A stretch of DNA of 64,000 nucleotides, taken from Aquamicrobium sp. LC103 (GTDB taxonomy: Bacteria > Pseudomonadota > Alphaproteobacteria > Rhizobiales > Rhizobiaceae). The stretch spans positions 62,001-126,000 of the forward strand of contig NZ_LBCQ02000009.1 of NCBI RefSeq assembly GCF_001014615.2, read 5' to 3'. The notes under the pieces are model-generated. The model had not been told where the DNA came from, ran no database searches, and saw only the letters and a list, made by a program, of their open reading frames with translations. The translations under genes and the position numbers were made by a program. Positions 52,933 to 61,226 of the stretch are shown here, one piece after another; position 1 is the first letter of the stretch, and every line of letters begins with the position of its first letter.

Positions 52933-53697
52933 ATGGTTTCCACGAAGCAGTTCGCCGGCAAGGTCGCCGTCGTCACTGGCGCGGGCAACGGCATCGGCCG
53001 CGCCTGCGCCATCGCATATGCCCAGGAAGGCGCCAATGTCGCCGTCTTCGATCGCGAGGGCGACGGGCTTGCCGAAACCGTTGCGCTGATCGAGGCCGAA
53101 GGCGTCAAGGCCGTCCCCTTCGTGGGCGACATGACGAAGCTCGAAGAGGTCGAAGCCGCCTTCGCAGCCGCCCGCAAGGAGCTCGGCCCGATCGACATGC
53201 TCCTCAACAATATCGGGCAGACCGCGCGCGAGAATTATTCCGAGTTCTGGCTGGCCAAGCCCGAGACCCTGCAGTTCGTCATCAACGTCTCGCTGATGAC
53301 GACGCTCAACTGCTCGCGCCAGGTGGTCGAGGAGATGCGCGCACGCAAGTCCGGCAAGATCGTCTCGATCTCGTCCGACTCGGCCATGAACGGCGACATC
53401 GGCACGGTCGACTACGCATCCGCCAAGGCCGGCGTGCTCGGCTTCACCCGCGCCCTCGCCCGCGAGCTTGGGCCATCGAAGGTTAACGTCAACGCCGTCT
53501 GCCCCGGGCCGACCAATACCCGCGCCATGCAGCGCATTCCCAAGGACGCCTACGACCGCGCCAAGAACGCCATTCCGCTCGGCGAACTGTCGGAGCCGGA
53601 AGACATCGCCAACGCCGTCGTCTTCCTGTCGAGCGACAAGGCGCGCTTGATCACCGGGCAGACCCTGATGGTGAATGGCGGACGCGTCTTCTACTAA
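52933..53697 (+). CDS. Short-chain dehydrogenase/reductase (SDR)
   Basis: 254 residues from ATG 52933, GGGAGG nine bases upstream. TGAGNGIG, NNIGQ, Ser in SISSD, active-site YASAKAG, and LMVNGGRVFY at the end. It closes the operon FadE - FadE30-like - SnoaL-like - SDR. Probably an NAD(P)-dependent hydroxyacyl-CoA or hydroxysteroid dehydrogenase. Confidence 0.88.
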   Translation: MVSTKQFAGKVAVVTGAGNGIGRACAIAYAQEGANVAVFDREGDGLAETVALIEAEGVKAVPFVGDMTKLEEVEAAFAAARKELGPIDMLLNNIGQTARENYSEFWLAKPETLQFVINVSLMTTLNCSRQVVEEMRARKSGKIVSISSDSAMNGDIGTVDYASAKAGVLGFTRALARELGPSKVNVNAVCPGPTNTRAMQRIPKDAYDRAKNAIPLGELSEPEDIANAVVFLSSDKARLITGQTLMVNGGRVFY

Positions 53698-53717
53698 GGA
53701 CTGGTGCTGGCGGCGCG

Positions 53718-53735
53718 TAGTTCATTGAGACGATG
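53718..53735 (+). promoter_or_regulatory. Repeated catabolic promoter element, copy I
   Basis: TAGTT-CATTGA-GACGATG, one mismatch from the consensus arms, 56 bp upstream of the ipdC start. Confidence 0.6.
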
Positions 53736-53791
53736 TTGCATCGCACCAACGGGCTCATCTGAACGCCTATGCCGTCGAAAAGGGAAAGAAC

Positions 53792-54880
53792 ATGGCAAGC
53801 AACCTGCACACGATCCTCTGTGACAAGCTCGGCTGCAAATATCCGGTGGTACAGACCGCGATGGGCTGGGTCGCCGATGCAAAACTGACGGCCGCAACAT
53901 GCAACGCCGGTGGCTTCGGCTTCCTCGCCGGCGCCACCACCGAGCCCGGCGACGTGGAAAACCAGATCCTCAAGATCAAGAACCTCACCGACCGGCCGTT
54001 CGGCGTCAATTTCCACATGTTCCAGCCAAACGCGGAAGAACTTATCATTGCCGTCATCAAACATCGGGTTCGCGCCGTCAGCTACGGCCGCGGCCCGGAC
54101 GCAAAGACCATCAAGCGCCTGCGCGACGCGGGCGTGGTCTGCATGCCCACGGTCGGTGCGCTGAAGCATGCGGTGAAGGCCGTGGAGCTGGGCGCCGATG
54201 TCGTCACCGTGCAGGGTGGCGAAGGCGGCGGCCACACCGGTGCCGTGCCGACATCCATCCTGCTGCCGCAAGTTCTGGATGCGGTCGACGTTCCGGTCGT
54301 TGCTGCAGGCGGCATGTTCGACGGGCGCGGCCTTGCCGCGGCGCTTGCCTACGGTGCGGCCGGCATCGCGATGGGCACCCGCTTCCTGATGACCAGCGAT
54401 TCCCCGGTCCCGCGCTCGTCGCTCGACCGCTACATCGCGACCAAGGATCCTACCATCATACGCGTTACCACGGCCGTCGACGGCCTGCCGCAGCGCTTCG
54501 TCGAGAATGACAAGATCCGGCGCCTCGAGGCAATGTCGCTGCCGGCGCGCCTTGCCATGAGCGTCAAATACGCCCGCGAGTACGGCGCCGAGGCAGGGCT
54601 CGGCATGGTGGGCATGACAAAGCTCGGCTGGAGGGTGCTAACCAGCGGCGAAAACAGCTTCGCGCAGACGGTGATGGCGCCCAACCTGCCCGCCCTGGTG
54701 CAGCGCGGCATCGTCCGTGGCGACCCCGACAACGGCCTGCTTCCAAGCGGCCAGGCGGCCGCCATGATCGACCGGCTCGAGAGCTGCGAGGAACTGATTG
54801 CGCGCATCATGCGCGAGGCGAATGCGCGGCTCGACGCCCTCTCGGCGCTGGCGGCTGCCACACAGGAGAATGTTCGATGA
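53792..54880 (+). CDS. ipdC: IpdC-like flavin-dependent reductase (nitronate monooxygenase family)
   Basis: 362 residues. FMN-barrel of the 2-nitropropane dioxygenase family: KYPVVQTAMGWVADAKLTAA, VVTVQGGEGGGHTG, VVAAGGMFDGRGLAAALAYGA and GIAMGTRFLMTSDS. The PVVQTAMGWVA start and the spacing of these blocks fit IpdC (Rv3553-like), needed for ring C/D steps in actinobacteria, rather than a plain nitronate oxidase. Starts with AAAGGGAAAGAAC upstream; overlaps echA20 by 4 bp. Confidence 0.85.
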   Translation: MASNLHTILCDKLGCKYPVVQTAMGWVADAKLTAATCNAGGFGFLAGATTEPGDVENQILKIKNLTDRPFGVNFHMFQPNAEELIIAVIKHRVRAVSYGRGPDAKTIKRLRDAGVVCMPTVGALKHAVKAVELGADVVTVQGGEGGGHTGAVPTSILLPQVLDAVDVPVVAAGGMFDGRGLAAALAYGAAGIAMGTRFLMTSDSPVPRSSLDRYIATKDPTIIRVTTAVDGLPQRFVENDKIRRLEAMSLPARLAMSVKYAREYGAEAGLGMVGMTKLGWRVLTSGENSFAQTVMAPNLPALVQRGIVRGDPDNGLLPSGQAAAMIDRLESCEELIARIMREANARLDALSALAAATQENVR

Positions 54881-55656
54881 GCAAACGGCAGTTCTGGAGC
54901 AAGGTCGAGGACGGCATCGCCGAACTGGTCATTGAAAGCCCGCCCGTCAACGCGCTCGATAGCGTCGGCTGGCGAACGCTCTCGCAGGAAATCGACGCGC
55001 TGCAGGCCAATCCCGACGTGCGCGTCATCGTCATGCGCGCCGAGGGCCGCGGCTTCTGCGCCGGCGTCGACATCAAGGAACTACAGGCGCATCCGGAGCG
55101 GATTCCCGAGGTGAACGCCGGCAACTGGGAAACCTTCCGCGCCATCCATCGCGGTCTCAAGCCGGTGATCGTGGCTGCGCACGGCTACATCCTCGGCGGT
55201 GGCATCGGCATCTGCGGCTCGGCCGACATCATCTTCTGCTCGCCGGACGCCACATTCGGGGTGCCCGAGGTGGACCGTGGCGCGCTTGGCGCCGGCGCCC
55301 ATCTCCAGCGCCTGTTCCCGGTGCAGAAGGTTCGCCAGATGTATTTCACCGGCGAGCCGATCGACGCCGCCGAAGCGCACCGCCTCGGCGCGGTCGAGCG
55401 CGTCGTCCCGCGCGAGGAGCTGCGCGCGGCGGCAATGGAGGTTGCAGCCAAGATCGCGGCCAAGAGCGCGATCATGATCCGTCTCGCCAAGGAGGCGCTG
55501 AACGGTATCGAGGACGGTGACCTCGAACACAAGTATCGCTGGGAACAGGGCTTTACCGCGCAGGCCTATCTGACGGCCGAATCTCAGGAAGCCCGCGACG
55601 CCTTCGTCGCCAAGCGCGATGCCGATTTCGATAATTCCAAGTCCAGGCAGGATTGA
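54877..55656 (+). CDS. echA20: EchA20-like ring-D hydrolase (crotonase family)
   Basis: 259 residues. Crotonase fold with the oxyanion-hole segments GFCAGVDIKEL and LGGGIGICGSADI, then ATFGVPEVDRGALGAGAHLQRL and IRLAKEALNGIEDGDLEHKYRWEQGF. These match my memory of EchA20, which hydrolyses ring D of the bicyclic CoA thioester to give COCHEA-CoA, the IpdAB substrate. Co-located with ipdC and ipdF as in actinobacteria. Check against Rv3550. Confidence 0.85.
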   Translation: MSKRQFWSKVEDGIAELVIESPPVNALDSVGWRTLSQEIDALQANPDVRVIVMRAEGRGFCAGVDIKELQAHPERIPEVNAGNWETFRAIHRGLKPVIVAAHGYILGGGIGICGSADIIFCSPDATFGVPEVDRGALGAGAHLQRLFPVQKVRQMYFTGEPIDAAEAHRLGAVERVVPREELRAAAMEVAAKIAAKSAIMIRLAKEALNGIEDGDLEHKYRWEQGFTAQAYLTAESQEARDAFVAKRDADFDNSKSRQD

Positions 55657-55658
55657 AC

Positions 55659-56459
55659 ATGAGCGAGACCACCACCGTCGCTGTGCCGCCCTACGTGCAG
55701 GGACACGCACTTCTTAAAGGGCGTTCAGTGCTGATTACCGCGGCCGCCGGCGTCGGCATCGGCTTCGCCGCCGCGAAGCGTGCGATCGAGGAAGGCTGCC
55801 GCTCGATCATGATTTCCGACATCCACGAGCGCCGGCTCAACGAAGCGGCCGACAGGCTGCGCGAATTGGGCAGCGGCGCCGAGGTTCACGCGCAGATGTG
55901 CAACGTCACGCGCGAGGAAGAGGTACAGGCGCTGGTCGACGCGGCAGAGGAAAAGCTCGGCGGGATCGACGTGCTCATCAACAATGCCGGCATGGGCGGC
56001 TTCAAGAACGTGATCGAGATGACCGACGAGGAATGGGACCTCGTCCTCGACGTCACCCTCAACGGCACGATGCGCATGACCCGCGCCGCGCTGAAGAAGA
56101 TGATCCCCCGCAAGAAGGGCACCATCATCAACAACGCGTCGGTGCTTGGCTGGCGCGCGCAGAAAGGCCAGTCGCACTACGCCGCCGCCAAGGCGGGCGT
56201 CATGGCTTTCACGCGCTGCAGCGCCGTCGAGGCGGCGGAGCACGGCATCCGCATCAACGCGGTTTCGCCGTCGATCGCGATGCACGAGTTTCTCAGGAAG
56301 GCCGCCGGCCCCGGCGAACTGGAAGCCCTCACGAAGCAGGAGGCCTTCGGCCGCGCGGCGGAAGTGTGGGAAGTCGCCAACGTGATGATGTTCCTCGCCA
56401 GTGACTACGCCGGCTACATGGTCGGCGAGATCATCTCGGTTTCCAGCCAGAGGGCGTGA
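55659..56459 (+). CDS. ipdF: IpdF-like SDR dehydrogenase
   Basis: 266 residues from ATG 55659. The cofactor loop is unusual, TAAAGVGIGFAAAKRA, and NNASVLGWRAQKGQSHYAAA followed by KAGVMAFTRCSAVEAAEHGI, then NAVSPSIAMHEFL, is the pattern I associate with IpdF, the dehydrogenase of the 5-hydroxy ring C/D CoA intermediate. Tyr and Lys of YAAAK are intact. Between echA20 and a MaoC hydratase. Check against Rv3559c. Confidence 0.83.
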   Translation: MSETTTVAVPPYVQGHALLKGRSVLITAAAGVGIGFAAAKRAIEEGCRSIMISDIHERRLNEAADRLRELGSGAEVHAQMCNVTREEEVQALVDAAEEKLGGIDVLINNAGMGGFKNVIEMTDEEWDLVLDVTLNGTMRMTRAALKKMIPRKKGTIINNASVLGWRAQKGQSHYAAAKAGVMAFTRCSAVEAAEHGIRINAVSPSIAMHEFLRKAAGPGELEALTKQEAFGRAAEVWEVANVMMFLASDYAGYMVGEIISVSSQRA

Positions 56460-56461
56460 GC

Positions 56462-56920
56462 GTGGGCATCGTCTTCTCATCCGTCCAGGAAGCCGTCGCT
56501 GCGCTCGGCAAGCCGCTCGGCCACAGCGACTGGCTCACCATCGAGCAGCCCCGCATCGACGAGTTCGCCCGCGCCACCGGCGATTTCCAGTGGATTCACG
56601 TCAACCCCGACAAGGCCCGTGACGGGCCTTTCGGCAGGACGGTCGCGCATGGCTACCTCACCTTCTCGCTCATCAACATGTTCCTTCCCGAGCTTTGGCG
56701 AGCGGAGGGCATGAAGATGGCCGTCAACTACGGCGCTGACCGGCTGCGCTTTCCGGCGCCGGTTCCGGTCGGCTCGCGCGTGCGCGCGGTCGGCGAACTG
56801 GTGAAGGCCGAGTCGATCGACGAGAACACGGTGCAGACCACCGTCCGCGTGACCATGGAACTCGAGGGTTCGCCCAAGCCCGGCTGTGTCGCAGACATCA
56901 TGGGGCGCTACTACTTCTGA
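56462..56920 (+). CDS. MaoC-like (hot-dog) enoyl-CoA hydratase
   Basis: 152 residues. Read from GTG 56462, AGGG seven bases upstream; GTG 56456 would be too close to that site. The hydratase-2 pattern is clear: DEFARATGDFQWIHVNPDKA, then GPFGRTVAHGYLTFSL, with the Asp and His of the active site. Hydrates or dehydrates a CoA thioester. Sits directly after ipdF. Confidence 0.9.
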   Translation: MGIVFSSVQEAVAALGKPLGHSDWLTIEQPRIDEFARATGDFQWIHVNPDKARDGPFGRTVAHGYLTFSLINMFLPELWRAEGMKMAVNYGADRLRFPAPVPVGSRVRAVGELVKAESIDENTVQTTVRVTMELEGSPKPGCVADIMGRYYF

Positions 56921-56931
56921 GAGGGGAAGCA

Positions 56932-57561
56932 ATGGACGACGCGCAGGCAGAAATTCTCCGGCGACTCGATCGCCTGGAGTCGCGTGACGAAATCCGGCAG
57001 CTCATCTCGAAATATTCGATCGCGCTCGACATGCGCGACATGGATGCTCTCGCCGGCCTGTTCCTGCCCGACGTGAAGGTCGGCCCGGACAAGTCCGGCC
57101 GCGCGGCCTTGCGCGACTTCTTCGACGACACGATGCGAAAGCAGTTCGACGGCACATCGCATCATGTCGGCTCGACGGTGATCGAATTCATTGACAGCGA
57201 AAACGCGGTTGGCGTCGTCTATTCCAAGAACGAGCACGAGACCGGCGCGGAATGGGTCATCATGCAGATGATGTACTACGACCGCTACCGCCGTGTTGAC
57301 GGCCGCTGGCATTTCGCCCGTCGCCAGCCGCTCTACTGGTATGCCACGGACCTCAACAAGCCGCCGATCGGGTCGCGCAAGATGCGCTGGCCGGGACGCG
57401 AGCCCTATGAGGGGGCGTTTCACGCGCTGTTCCCGTCATGGAAGGAATACTGGGATCGCGGCGGCCCGTCCGATGCGCCGGTCGCCGAACCCGCCCCTCT
57501 CGAGGAATTCATCGAGACAATGCGGCGCGGCAACGAGGTTCGCGGCAACCGAGTCCGCTGA
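56932..57561 (+). CDS. SnoaL/NTF2-like protein with Tyr-Asp-His set (putative dehydratase)
   Basis: 209 residues, the longest of the five; GAGAGGGGAAG precedes ATG 56932. Tyr28, Asp33 and His77/His78 fit the BaiE/LinA spacing. The extra C-terminal part contains KPPIGSRKMRWPGREPYEGA and a Glu-rich end. Last gene of the ipdC-echA20-ipdF-maoC operon, converging with the LuxR gene over 40 bp. Confidence 0.8.
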   Translation: MDDAQAEILRRLDRLESRDEIRQLISKYSIALDMRDMDALAGLFLPDVKVGPDKSGRAALRDFFDDTMRKQFDGTSHHVGSTVIEFIDSENAVGVVYSKNEHETGAEWVIMQMMYYDRYRRVDGRWHFARRQPLYWYATDLNKPPIGSRKMRWPGREPYEGAFHALFPSWKEYWDRGGPSDAPVAEPAPLEEFIETMRRGNEVRGNRVR

Positions 57562-57601
57562 TTGCCCGCCCCGGGACGTGAGGCTCCGGGGCTCAAGCGG
57601 C

Positions 57602-58618
57602 TCATGCCACGTGCTGTTCCCTTTCGCCCAGCAGGGCCGCGCTGTTCAGCACCAAGCGAACGAGCTCGGTCTGCCGGGAAATCCCGCTCTTGGCAAAGAT
57701 CGACCGCAGATGCGCGCGCGCCGTGTTGCGGCTGATGTCGAGCGACATGGCCGCATCCTCCAGCGACAGGCCCGAGGTAAGCCGGCGCGTCACTGCTGCT
57801 TCGGCCGGCGTGAGGTCGAAGATCTGGCGCACGAACTCGCTCTCGACCTCAGGCACCACGTCGCAGTCGCGAATGTAGACCACGGCACGGGGGCTCGCGC
57901 CGGGACGGCGACCGGCCATCGGACGAACCATCACGCCAAGCGTGCGCGCGCCCGATTCCTTGGTCAGCGACACGCCGCGCGAGACGCCGGGCTTGCAGCT
58001 GTCGGTGGCTTCACGAATGGCAGCCTGCAGCAGGCGGTCTTCTCCCGTGCTGGTTGCCCGCAGCTTGCCCAGCTGCGCCTGAATGCCGTCACGCGCGGCG
58101 AGGAAACGTTCGGCCAGCGCCGAGACGCTGCAAAGCCGGCCGCTCTGGTCGACCAGGATGACGCCGACATTCAGCTTGTCGAGGGCGTCGGAATAAAGGC
58201 TCTTCTCGACCGTGCTGCCGTCGAGGCGCGCCGCGAGGTCGAGGGAGCGTGCGATCTGTGCGACGAGCACGTCCGCCTCCGCGCTGTCGTCCTGGGTGAA
58301 CGCGTCCCGGTCCGTGGTGCGGAACACGCGCAGCTCATAGGAGGCCGTGTCGCCGGCGTTGCTCACGGAGCGCACGCTGCGGAAAGCGGACTGCATGTCC
58401 GAAAGCGCATGGGGATCGAACGCCACGTCATCTGCCATGGAAACGAAGCGTTCTGCCTCCCGTCCCCGACGTTCGGTTTCCAGGAAGGCGACGTCGCCAT
58501 CGAAATGGAGGCGCACGGCGTCGAGCGCAACCTCGACGGACGCGCCATCAACGAGCTTGGCGGAAAGCGTGTTGAGCAGCTGGCCGAAACTAATTGCTGA
58601 TCTGGGATGAAAAGACAT
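57602..58618 (-). CDS. LuxR-type transcriptional regulator (TeiR-like candidate)
   Basis: 338 residues from ATG 58618 with GAGGAGGAGTA upstream; the frame extends 30 bases further. C-terminal LuxR helix-turn-helix at 268-325 (LTPAEAAVTRRLTSGLSLED through NTARAHLRSIFAKSG). The N-terminal 260 residues look like a sensor part with a PAS-like middle (LNVGVILVDQSGRLCSVSALA). No quorum-sensing N-domain is evident. LuxR-type TeiR activates steroid degradation in Comamonas, so this is the leading candidate to bind the repeated promoter element. An imperfect copy lies just upstream. Confidence 0.88.
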   Translation of the reverse strand: MSFHPRSAISFGQLLNTLSAKLVDGASVEVALDAVRLHFDGDVAFLETERRGREAERFVSMADDVAFDPHALSDMQSAFRSVRSVSNAGDTASYELRVFRTTDRDAFTQDDSAEADVLVAQIARSLDLAARLDGSTVEKSLYSDALDKLNVGVILVDQSGRLCSVSALAERFLAARDGIQAQLGKLRATSTGEDRLLQAAIREATDSCKPGVSRGVSLTKESGARTLGVMVRPMAGRRPGASPRAVVYIRDCDVVPEVESEFVRQIFDLTPAEAAVTRRLTSGLSLEDAAMSLDISRNTARAHLRSIFAKSGISRQTELVRLVLNSAALLGEREQHVA

Positions 58619-58637
58619 TACTCCTCCTCGCCCGCGT

Positions 58638-58655
58638 GCAAGACCCACGGGACTA
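58638..58655 (-). promoter_or_regulatory. Degenerate element upstream of the LuxR gene (M)
   Basis: Minus strand: TAGTC-CCGTGG-GTCTTGC, with an exact left arm only, 19 bp before the LuxR start. If bound, its closeness to the start fits self-repression. The remainder of 58656-58854 shows no gene or clear signal. Confidence 0.3.
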
Positions 58656-58854
58656 AACGATGCTTCTTCTTTGGGATTGTGTATGCGGCTGAGGGGGCTT
58701 ATGCCCTGGCGTCATCCGGCGGGTACGAACGGCGCTCAGGCAAATGCAATGGCGTCATCACAAAATCCTCCCTGTACCTCTCCCTGACAACCTGTCACTA
58801 ATTCAACGGCATGTCAAACAATTCGTCACACCGTCGAAAACTTTGCAGTGCGTC

Positions 58855-58883
58855 AAAAAGAAACCCCGCCAAAGCGGGGTTTC
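58855..58883 (-). terminator. Rho-independent terminator
   Basis: A perfect 10-bp stem, GAAACCCCGC / GCGGGGTTTC (58860-58883), has a 4-base loop. On the minus strand it is followed by TTTTT (58855-58859). It lies 28 bp past the stop of the binding-protein gene at 58912. Confidence 0.85.
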
Positions 58884-58911
58884 CAGTCGTTCCAGATAGG
58901 GTTGGCCATGG

Positions 58912-60126
58912 TCAGGAAGCGCAGTCAACGCGCTCCACCAGACCGTCCTCGCGCAGGAGGTGTGGGTTCTTCGTCACCTTGATCGACTCCGGAGCCGGCA
59001 GGAAGTGGCTCTTGTCGCTGGCGGCGATCGCACCGATCTGCACCTGGATCTGGTCGGCGTTTTCCTCGATCCATTTGGCAACAGCCTCGCCGTCCGTCGT
59101 GCCGGCGCCGTTGACGGCCGCGGCCATGATGAGCGGCTGGATGTAGTACGGGTTGAGCGAAGGAGCGCCGCCCATGCGGTCGATGTTCGGCACCGTCGCT
59201 TCCGCGCGCTTCACGAACTTTGCGAAGGCGGATTCACCCACAGCATCGTCCGGGCAGTAGGTCATGCCGACGAACTGCGTGCTGTAGACGCCCTCGAAGG
59301 CATCTTCACCCAGGATCGCGGCATTGCCGACGGCGTAGTTCGACATGGTCTGGTTGGCCAGCACAGGCACGTCCCAGCCGATGTCGGCGCGATTCTCGAG
59401 CACCTTGCGCGAGTCGTCCCCGATCGAGTTGATCAGCAGGATCGCTTCGGCGCCGGCGCTGCGCATGGAGAAGAGCTGTGGCGTCATGTCTTCAGCGCGG
59501 AACGGGAATTCCTGCGTGATGACCGGCTCCACGCCCTTTTCCTTCATGTACTCGATGATTTCGCTGACAGCAGCCTTCGACATGCCGCCATTGTCCGAGA
59601 TCAGGCCGATCTTGGTGGCACCGAGCACGTCGATCGCATAGTCGATGTTCGGCATCATCTGGTAGAGGCCGGTCACCGAGGTCGAGAAGTGGAAGGGCGC
59701 TGCCTGCGGCGTCAGTTCGATCGACGCAGCCGTCGAGATCTGCGCCACCTTCTTCTCGGTGGAAACGGAGGTGATCGGAATGGTTTCCTGGCTGGTGGCC
59801 GGGCCGACGAGCATCTCGACGCCGACATTGTCGATCAGACGGCGGGCTTCGCTGACGCCATGCGTCGGGTCGGTCGCGGTGTCACCCAGCACGAGTTCGA
59901 CCTTCTTGCCCAGGATGCCGCCGGCCTCGTTGATCTCCTCAACAGCCAGCTTCCAGGCTTCCGTCGCCACGGCGCCGATGGACGCGCCGCCGCCGGTGAT
60001 GGACATGACGCCGCCCATCTTGATCGTTTCCTGTGCCGATGCACCGGTAGCACCGAGGGCCAGAAGGGCCACCGACGCCAGCGCCAGCCGCCGCAATTGA
60101 CGGGTACCGCTAGTATTCACAGTCAT
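58912..60126 (-). CDS. Branched-chain-type ABC transporter substrate-binding protein, orphan
   Basis: 404 residues. Signal peptide RQLRRLALASVALLALGATG ending ASAQ, then ETIKMGGVMSITGGGASIGA and the periplasmic-binding type 1 fold; a Cys pair is possible (MTYCPDD and the terminal RVDCAS). GGAGGAG precedes ATG 60126. There is no permease or ATPase beside it, so it may feed the importer encoded at 17020-20430. Promoter element copy J lies 57 bp upstream and a good terminator follows. Confidence 0.92.
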   Translation of the reverse strand: MTVNTSGTRQLRRLALASVALLALGATGASAQETIKMGGVMSITGGGASIGAVATEAWKLAVEEINEAGGILGKKVELVLGDTATDPTHGVSEARRLIDNVGVEMLVGPATSQETIPITSVSTEKKVAQISTAASIELTPQAAPFHFSTSVTGLYQMMPNIDYAIDVLGATKIGLISDNGGMSKAAVSEIIEYMKEKGVEPVITQEFPFRAEDMTPQLFSMRSAGAEAILLINSIGDDSRKVLENRADIGWDVPVLANQTMSNYAVGNAAILGEDAFEGVYSTQFVGMTYCPDDAVGESAFAKFVKRAEATVPNIDRMGGAPSLNPYYIQPLIMAAAVNGAGTTDGEAVAKWIEENADQIQVQIGAIAASDKSHFLPAPESIKVTKNPHLLREDGLVERVDCAS

Positions 60127-60183
60127 TAGAAGCTCCTCCGCTTGATAGACGACCGAAAGCTACGCGTATGCGTCTGCCTGCAG

Positions 60184-60201
60184 CATCATTCATTCAGACT
60201 A
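60184..60201 (-). promoter_or_regulatory. Repeated catabolic promoter element, copy J
   Basis: Minus strand: TAGTC-TGAATG-AATGATG, exact left arm and two changes in the right arm, 57 bp upstream of the orphan binding-protein gene. Confidence 0.55.
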
Positions 60202-60239
60202 AGCACACGCGAAGTCCTGCGGAATACTGCTCCACCACG

Positions 60240-61013
60240 TCAGCCTTCGGCCTGCTGCACGTGCCGTTTCATGATGTCGAGGAAGAGCGGCGTCTCGCCT
60301 CCGCCATGGACTTCCAGCGATGCCCCGCTGACGAAGGCTGCCATCGGCGACGCCAAATAAAGTGCGGCTGCGGCAATGTCCTCGCCACGCCCCATCCGCT
60401 TTGCCGGCAGCGCTGCCGAAAGCTCGTCCTGGGCAGCCTGCGAGCCATAGCTCAGCTCGGTCTGCTCGGTCTGCATAAGCCCGGCAATGATGGCGTTGAC
60501 GCGGATCTTCGGTCCCCATTCCTGCGCCAGGCTGCCGGTAAGATTGAGCAGGCCCGCCTTGGCCGCGCCGTAGGCTGCCGTCTGAGGTGCCGGACGCTGG
60601 CCCGCGACGCTGGCAATGTTGATGATCGAGCCGCCTTCCGGCAGCCCAGCCATCCAGCGGTGCACGGCCTGCGACAGATGCAGCGGCCCGGTCAGGTTGA
60701 GCGCAATGATCGCCTCGGAAAAGCGTGGCGACACCGTAGCCGCATCCACCGGCGGCGAACCACCGGCATTGTTCACCAGCACGTCGATGCGACCATGGGC
60801 GTTTCCAACCCCGTCCGCAAGGTTACGGCAGGATGTCGCGTCCCGCACGTCGCAGGCGTGGAAGCTCGCCTTGCGCGAACCGCTTTCCGGCAGGGTTTCC
60901 GGCTCCGAGCGCGCGCAGACCGCGACTTCCGCACCGGCATCGAGAAACGCCTGTGCGATATGCCGGCCAATGCCCTTGGTGCCGCCCGTCACTATGACGA
61001 CGCGTCCGTCCAT
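60240..61013 (-). CDS. Short-chain dehydrogenase/reductase (SDR)
   Basis: 257 residues from ATG 61013 (MDGRVVIVTGGTKGIG). A TTG at 61040 would add MSSNNFLPP, which looks natural too; neither start has a good ribosome site. TGGTKGIG, NNAGG, Ser in NIASV, active-site YGAAKAG. Divergent from the FadD3-like gene, with promoter element copy K between. Probably an NAD(P)-dependent dehydrogenase in the same pathway. Confidence 0.85.
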   Translation of the reverse strand: MDGRVVIVTGGTKGIGRHIAQAFLDAGAEVAVCARSEPETLPESGSRKASFHACDVRDATSCRNLADGVGNAHGRIDVLVNNAGGSPPVDAATVSPRFSEAIIALNLTGPLHLSQAVHRWMAGLPEGGSIINIASVAGQRPAPQTAAYGAAKAGLLNLTGSLAQEWGPKIRVNAIIAGLMQTEQTELSYGSQAAQDELSAALPAKRMGRGEDIAAAALYLASPMAAFVSGASLEVHGGGETPLFLDIMKRHVQQAEG

Positions 61014-61120
61014 GGGAGGAAGAAAGTTATTGCTGCTCAATGCCTGCCCCGTTTCCGAACTCTCCTTGCCGGCCGAAAAACCGGGTCGTCTATCTCTACG
61101 GGAACTGTCCCGAGCACAAC

Positions 61121-61138
61121 TCGTCTCTTCGGACGATG
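61121..61138. promoter_or_regulatory. Repeated catabolic promoter element, copy K
   Basis: TCGTC-TCTTCG-GACGATG, in which TCGTC and GACGA form a perfect inverted repeat. It is 88 bp from the FadD3-like start and 107 bp from the divergent SDR start, so it may serve both. Confidence 0.65.
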
Positions 61139-61226
61139 ACCCGTGCAAGATCACGTTCTATCGGCTATCGCATAGCGACTGGGCAGTTTTGCTGCGGCAG
61201 CCGACGCCCATGCAGGCAGGAAAACT

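Noticed and set aside
53792-54880. Simple label of nitronate monooxygenase
   Set aside because: Context with echA20, ipdF and the ipdAB operon, and the PVVQTAMGWVA start, favour the steroid enzyme IpdC; the family fold alone does not decide.
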